The translations under genes were made by a program, and so were the position numbers. From Anaerolineae bacterium (lineage in GTDB: Bacteria; Chloroflexota; Anaerolineae; 4572-78; J111): a stretch of 43,751 nucleotides of DNA. The stretch spans positions 159,446 through 203,196 of the forward strand of contig JAJVIM010000029.1 in the NCBI GenBank assembly GCA_022071955.1, given 5' to 3'. Shown one piece after another: positions 40,364 through 43,751 of the stretch. Under the pieces are notes generated by a model. The model did no database searches, had not been told where the DNA came from, and saw only the letters and a program-made list of their open reading frames with translations. How positions within the stretch are numbered: the stretch's first letter is position 1; each line of letters begins with the position of its first letter.

Positions 40364-41190
40364 AACAGCACGCGCTCAGCGCCGCCCTGTTTGTGGTCAG
40401 TACGCTCATCGGCGGGGTGGCTTTTCTGTACCCGTTTTGGCTGCCGGTGGTGCGGCAGTCGGCTTTAATGAGCGGGCAGGCCCACGCCGGCGATTCGCCG
40501 CTGCTGCTGACGCTGCTGGTGGGCGTTTGTTTTGTGGTGCTTTTGCTGGAAGTGCAGGGCCAGGCTACCAGTGCCAAGCTGATTGCCCTGCTGGGCATGC
40601 TGGTGGCGCTCAACTCGATGCTGCGCTTTATTGAAGCGGCGTTTCCGCTGCCGGGCGGCTTCAGCCCTATCTTCTTTTTGATCATCGCCGCCGGCTACAT
40701 TTTTGGGCCGCGTTTTGGTTTTTTGATGGGCGCGCTGACGCTGCTGGTGTCGTCGCTGCTGACCGGGCTGGTGGGGCCGTGGCTGCCCTATCAAATGTTC
40801 ACCGCCGGCTGGGTGGGGCTGACCGCGCCGCTGTGCCGGCCTTCGGTCTGGCTGCTCAACGGCGAGGGCCGGCGGCGCGAGGTGCTGGTGCTGGCCCTGT
40901 TTGGCGGGCTGTGGGGGCTGCTTTACGGCGCGGTGATGAATATTTGGTTTTGGCCGTTTGCCACCGGCCCGGCCAGCCAGTACTGGGAGCCGGGCATTTC
41001 GCTGCCGGAAATTGGGCGGCGCTACGCCCTGTTTTATGTGACCACTTCGCTGGTGTGGGACGTGGCCCGTTCGCTGGGCAACGTGGTCCTGATGCTGGCA
41101 CTGGGGCGGCCAACGCTGGCCGCGCTGCGTCGATTTCACCGCCGTTTCACGTTTGAGTACCGGCCGCTGCCCGCCAGAGGCGAGGCATGA
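40360..41190 (+). CDS. ECF transporter substrate-binding (S) component, probably for corrinoid
   Basis: 276-aa membrane protein with about seven hydrophobic segments and the general form of ECF S components (FSPIFFLIIAAGYIFGPRFGFLMGALTLLVSSLLTG, then PYQMFTAGWVGLTAPL). This segment is typical of the larger S-component families that include CbrT-like cobalamin transporters. Start ATG 40360 overlaps the upstream stop by 4 nt, and its own stop overlaps ecfT in the same manner, so the set is translationally coupled. Substrate specificity is inferred from the riboswitch, not from residues. Confidence 0.8.
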   Translation: MKQHALSAALFVVSTLIGGVAFLYPFWLPVVRQSALMSGQAHAGDSPLLLTLLVGVCFVVLLLEVQGQATSAKLIALLGMLVALNSMLRFIEAAFPLPGGFSPIFFLIIAAGYIFGPRFGFLMGALTLLVSSLLTGLVGPWLPYQMFTAGWVGLTAPLCRPSVWLLNGEGRRREVLVLALFGGLWGLLYGAVMNIWFWPFATGPASQYWEPGISLPEIGRRYALFYVTTSLVWDVARSLGNVVLMLALGRPTLAALRRFHRRFTFEYRPLPARGEA

Positions 41191-42239
41191 GGCACGCCGC
41201 GGCCTGGCTGGTTTGGGTTGGCGCGGTGTTGGTCATCTTATCCACCACCCGCAACCCGTGGTACGTGGGGCTGGTGCTGGCCTGGATTGCCGTGGTCTTT
41301 GCCGCAGTGCGCACTCAGGCCGATGGTTCCGCCCTCGCGCCGCTGTCGATTGGCCGCTTTGGGCTGGTGGTCGTGGCTTTTTCGGCGCTGTTCAATGCGG
41401 CAACCGTCCATTTTGGTAACACCTTGCTTTTTTCAATGCCGGAGGTGATTCCATTTTTTGGCGGGCCGGTGACGCTGGAGGCGCTGGTGTACGGCGCGCT
41501 CAACGGATTGGTGCTGACCGGCCTGTTTGCTGCTTTTTCGGTGTTTAACCGGGCGGTGCCGGTGCGGGAGATGGTCCGGCTGGTGCCGCGCGCGTTTTAC
41601 CCGGTGGCGATCATTATTTCCATTGCGGTAACGTTTGTGCCGGTCACCCTGCGCCAGTACCACGATATCCGCGAGGCGCAGGCGGTGCGCGGCCACCGGC
41701 TGCGCGGCCTGCGCGATTGGCTGCCGCTGCTGCTGCCGCTGCTGGTGGGCGGGCTGGAACGGGCGCTGCAACTGGCCGAAGCGATGACCGCCCGCGGTTT
41801 TGCCAGCGCCGGCAGCGCCCGTGCCGATAATCGGGCCAAAGGCGCGTTGCTGGTGGGATTAGTGCTGTTGCTGGCCGGCTGGCTGCTGCGCCTGGTGTGG
41901 AATATTCCAACGACCGGCGGGCTGGTTTTGGTGAGCGGGGTCGGATTGGTGGCGGCTGTGCTGGTCTGGCTGGGGCGACAGACGCCGCATACCAGCTATC
42001 GTTCCCGGCGCTGGGCTGGCGCTGATTGGGCGCTGGTGGCCGGGGCGCTGCTGGCCGGGCTGGCGTTTGTTGTGCCGGGGCCGGCGCTGGATCGGTCATC
42101 GATTTTTTACTACCCCTACCCGCAGTTAAGCTGGCCGACGGTGCAACCGCTGCTGGCCGCGGCCACGCTGGGGCTGCTGGTTCCGGCGTGGGGCGAGTGG
42201 CGGGTGAGTTCGGTGAGTTTAGTGAGTGATGAGTTTTGA
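41187..42239 (+). CDS. ecfT: ECF transporter transmembrane (T) component
   Basis: 350-aa EcfT-type protein. The two coupling-helix motifs of the family are present as VRG at 167-169 (EAQAVRGHR) and ARG at 202-204 (EAMTARGFAS), which contact the ATPases. About six to eight hydrophobic segments. The last 11 residues (VSSVSLVSDEF) are encoded by a 9-nt repeated word, GTGAGTTCG, GTGAGTTTA, GTGAGTGAT, that runs on into the intergenic repeats, so the native C-terminus may have been replaced. Overlaps the S-component gene by 4 nt. Confidence 0.88.
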   Translation: MRHAAAWLVWVGAVLVILSTTRNPWYVGLVLAWIAVVFAAVRTQADGSALAPLSIGRFGLVVVAFSALFNAATVHFGNTLLFSMPEVIPFFGGPVTLEALVYGALNGLVLTGLFAAFSVFNRAVPVREMVRLVPRAFYPVAIIISIAVTFVPVTLRQYHDIREAQAVRGHRLRGLRDWLPLLLPLLVGGLERALQLAEAMTARGFASAGSARADNRAKGALLVGLVLLLAGWLLRLVWNIPTTGGLVLVSGVGLVAAVLVWLGRQTPHTSYRSRRWAGADWALVAGALLAGLAFVVPGPALDRSSIFYYPYPQLSWPTVQPLLAAATLGLLVPAWGEWRVSSVSLVSDEF

Positions 42240-42432
42240 GTTTTAAGTTTGTGTTGCGTAAAACGTAATTCGTAATTCGTTGATTTTTACAGGAGTCCGA
42301 CGGAACCGGGGTTCAACGCCAACAATGAAAAATTGAACTTTAGACGCAAACTTTTAGAAGCCAGGTCAGGAGTCTCCCAACCCCTAATTCCTAATTCCTG
42401 ACTCCTGACTCCTATTTTTACAGGATTAGCCC
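42240..42432. repeat. Repeat-bearing spacer between ecfT and the ATPase gene
   Basis: 193 bp that break an otherwise overlapping operon. ATTTTTACAGGA occurs twice (42283-42294 and 42414-42425), 131 bp apart. Between the copies lie the heptamers CCTAATT, CCTAATT, CCTGACT, CCTGACT, CCT (42383-42413), which end 19 nt before the ATPase start. The distal copy provides the Shine-Dalgarno AGGA. GTAATTC words (about 42265-42278) add to the repeats. Confidence 0.7.
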
Positions 42433-43751
42433 ATGATCCATTTTGAACAGGTGAGTTTTACCTATCCCGGCGCGGCGCAGCCGGCGCTGGCCGATGTTAG
42501 CCTGCACCTGCCCGCCGGCGAGTTTGCCCTGCTGGTCGGCCCGTCCGGCGCCGGCAAAAGCACGCTGCTGCGCTGCCTCAACGGGCTGACGCCCCATTTT
42601 AGCGGCGGGTCGCTCAGCGGACGCATCACCGTGAACGGGCTTGACCCGGTGGCGGCGTCGCCCAAAGTGATGAGCCGGCACGTTGGCTTTGTCTTTCAAA
42701 CGCCCGAAGCGCAGTTTGTGATGGACCGGGTGGAGGACGAGCTGGCCTTTGCGCTGGAAAACGCGGCCATGCCGCCCCAGGAAATGCGCATCCGGGTGGA
42801 AGAAGTGCTGGATTTGCTCGATCTGGCGGCGCTGCGCCGGCGGCGGCTCGACACCCTGTCCGGCGGCGAGCGACAGCGGGTAGCCATTGCCGCGGCGCTG
42901 GCGCTGCGGCCGCAGGTGCTGGTGCTCGATGAACCAACCTCGCAGCTTGACCCCAAATCGGCGGAGGATGTGTTGCAGGCGCTGGTGCGGCTCAACACGG
43001 ATCTGGGGTTAACAATTGTGCTGGCCGAGCACCGGCTGGAGCGGGTGCTGCCCTTTGTTGACCAACTGCTTTACCTGCCCGCCGATGGCTCGGGCGTGCG
43101 GCATGGCCCGCCCGCCGAAATCCTGCCGCACATTGAGTTGCAGCCGCCGCTGGTGCAGTTGGCCCAACGGTTGGGCTGGCAGCCGCTGCCGCTGACCATC
43201 AAAGAGGGCCGCCGCCACAGCCAGCGCTGGCTCAACGGCCGGGCAGTGGTTACCCGGCCAGCCGGCGCGCCGGCGCAGCGCGGCGAGCCTTATTTGCAGG
43301 CCAAACAGGTTGAGGTGGCATTTGATGGCCAGGCCGTGGTGCAGGGCATCGACATGCAGGTGTGGCCCGGCGAAATTGTGGCGCTGATGGGCCGCAACGG
43401 GGCCGGCAAAACTACGTTGCTCAAATCGCTGGTGGGCCTGGCCGCACCGCGCCGGGGCCAAATCTGGGTCGATGGCCGGGACGTGACCGGCCGGGACGTG
43501 GCCGACATCTGCCGGCAGGTGGGCTATCTGCCGCAAAACCCCGGCGCGCTGCTGTTTGCCGATCACGTCATCGATGAGCTGCACGTTACCCTGCGCAACC
43601 ACGGCCTGTCGCCCGAGCGCGCGCCCATCGCGCCGCGCCTGCTACTGGAGCAGTTGGGGCTGGCCGGCCACGCCGAGTCGTATCCGCGCGATTTGAGCGT
43701 GGGTGAGCAGCCGCTGGCGGCGCCGGGCGCTGTCACTGTAACCCGGCCCGG
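42433..43751 (+). CDS. Fused double ATPase of the ECF transporter (partial, runs off window)
   Basis: At least 439 residues, open at the window end. The first ABC domain has Walker A GPSGAGKST (36-44), signature LSGGERQR (142-149), Walker B/D-loop DEPTSQLD (166-173) and an H-loop in LAEHR. The second begins near 290 with Walker A GRNGAGKTT (320-328), so EcfA1 and EcfA2 are fused. The second signature reads LSVGEQ (421-426) followed by PLAAPGAVTVTRP, which departs from the usual QRVALA-type run only a few bases from the edge. AGGA lies 7 nt before ATG 42433. Confidence 0.88.
   Translation, partial: MIHFEQVSFTYPGAAQPALADVSLHLPAGEFALLVGPSGAGKSTLLRCLNGLTPHFSGGSLSGRITVNGLDPVAASPKVMSRHVGFVFQTPEAQFVMDRVEDELAFALENAAMPPQEMRIRVEEVLDLLDLAALRRRRLDTLSGGERQRVAIAAALALRPQVLVLDEPTSQLDPKSAEDVLQALVRLNTDLGLTIVLAEHRLERVLPFVDQLLYLPADGSGVRHGPPAEILPHIELQPPLVQLAQRLGWQPLPLTIKEGRRHSQRWLNGRAVVTRPAGAPAQRGEPYLQAKQVEVAFDGQAVVQGIDMQVWPGEIVALMGRNGAGKTTLLKSLVGLAAPRRGQIWVDGRDVTGRDVADICRQVGYLPQNPGALLFADHVIDELHVTLRNHGLSPERAPIAPRLLLEQLGLAGHAESYPRDLSVGEQPLAAPGAVTVTRP

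Noticed and set aside
1..43751. CRISPR arrays, tRNA or rRNA genes, insertion sequences with transposases, prophage.
   Set aside because: Searched by eye on both strands: no regularly spaced repeats with unique spacers, no cloverleaf with a conserved T-loop, no transposase or phage structural motif.

Overview
The window reads as chromosomal DNA of an uncultured-type Chloroflexota bacterium (Anaerolineae-like). This is inferred from several traits: GC-rich, evenly used codons; many GTG and TTG starts; secreted proteins with TPTPT-type linkers; a secreted protein ending in a YLPLV-type tail; a large GT39 mannosyltransferase-like protein with a C-terminal beta domain; KaiC-like and UbiB-like genes; and abundant intergenic hairpin and heptamer repeats. 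No rRNA, tRNA, CRISPR array, transposase or phage gene was recognised. Genes are densely packed and lie on both strands.

Layout. 1-4154: tRNA-editing YbaK-like protein, aldo/keto reductase, UbiB-type kinase-like protein, small lipoprotein. 4505-7460 (minus): surface-polysaccharide operon (UDP-glucuronate decarboxylase-like, Wzy/WaaL-like polymerase or ligase, GtrA-like). 7585-11563 (minus): four-gene operon joining a KaiC-like ATPase to three envelope proteins, one a SurA/PpiC-like foldase. 11770-14858: methyltransferase, DUF3307-like membrane protein, MiaB. 15151-17750: ECF sigma factor, zinc-finger anti-sigma and a bactofilin-like membrane protein. 17856-24807: two pentapeptide-repeat proteins, MurJ, a Ser/Thr kinase with seven TPRs beside a V4R sensor protein, and a DUF4956 protein. 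24820-29430: GT39 protein, methionine aminopeptidase, SulP transporter. 29773-32827 (minus): sulfane-sulfur operon (rhodanese-metallo-beta-lactamase protein, TusA, DsrE2, rhodanese, PTP/DUF442-like phosphatase). 32922-35327 (minus): methyltransferase, OmpR-type regulator and histidine kinase. 35458-43751 (plus): NicO metal transporter, then a cobalamin riboswitch operon.

The strongest system is the last one. A near-consensus promoter and a cobalamin riboswitch precede a secreted protein with six alpha-alpha hairpin repeats, a membrane-anchored cysteine-rich protein resembling a DUF4430 domain, and an ECF transporter (S component, EcfT, fused double EcfA). The two extracellular proteins look like the alpha and beta halves of a transcobalamin/intrinsic-factor-like binder carried on separate polypeptides, feeding an ECF importer. 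A second notable feature is an array of four 11-bp direct repeats between the two-component system and the sulfur operon, with the phasing of PhoB/PhoP-type operators.

The intergenic DNA is unusual. Two composite hairpin elements have central stems that differ yet stay perfectly paired. Heptamer arrays end 19-20 nt upstream of three unrelated start codons. A 120-bp MITE-like palindrome precedes the sigma gene, and a repeat-derived hairpin is built into the riboswitch. All functional calls come from reading motifs by eye; no database search was run.
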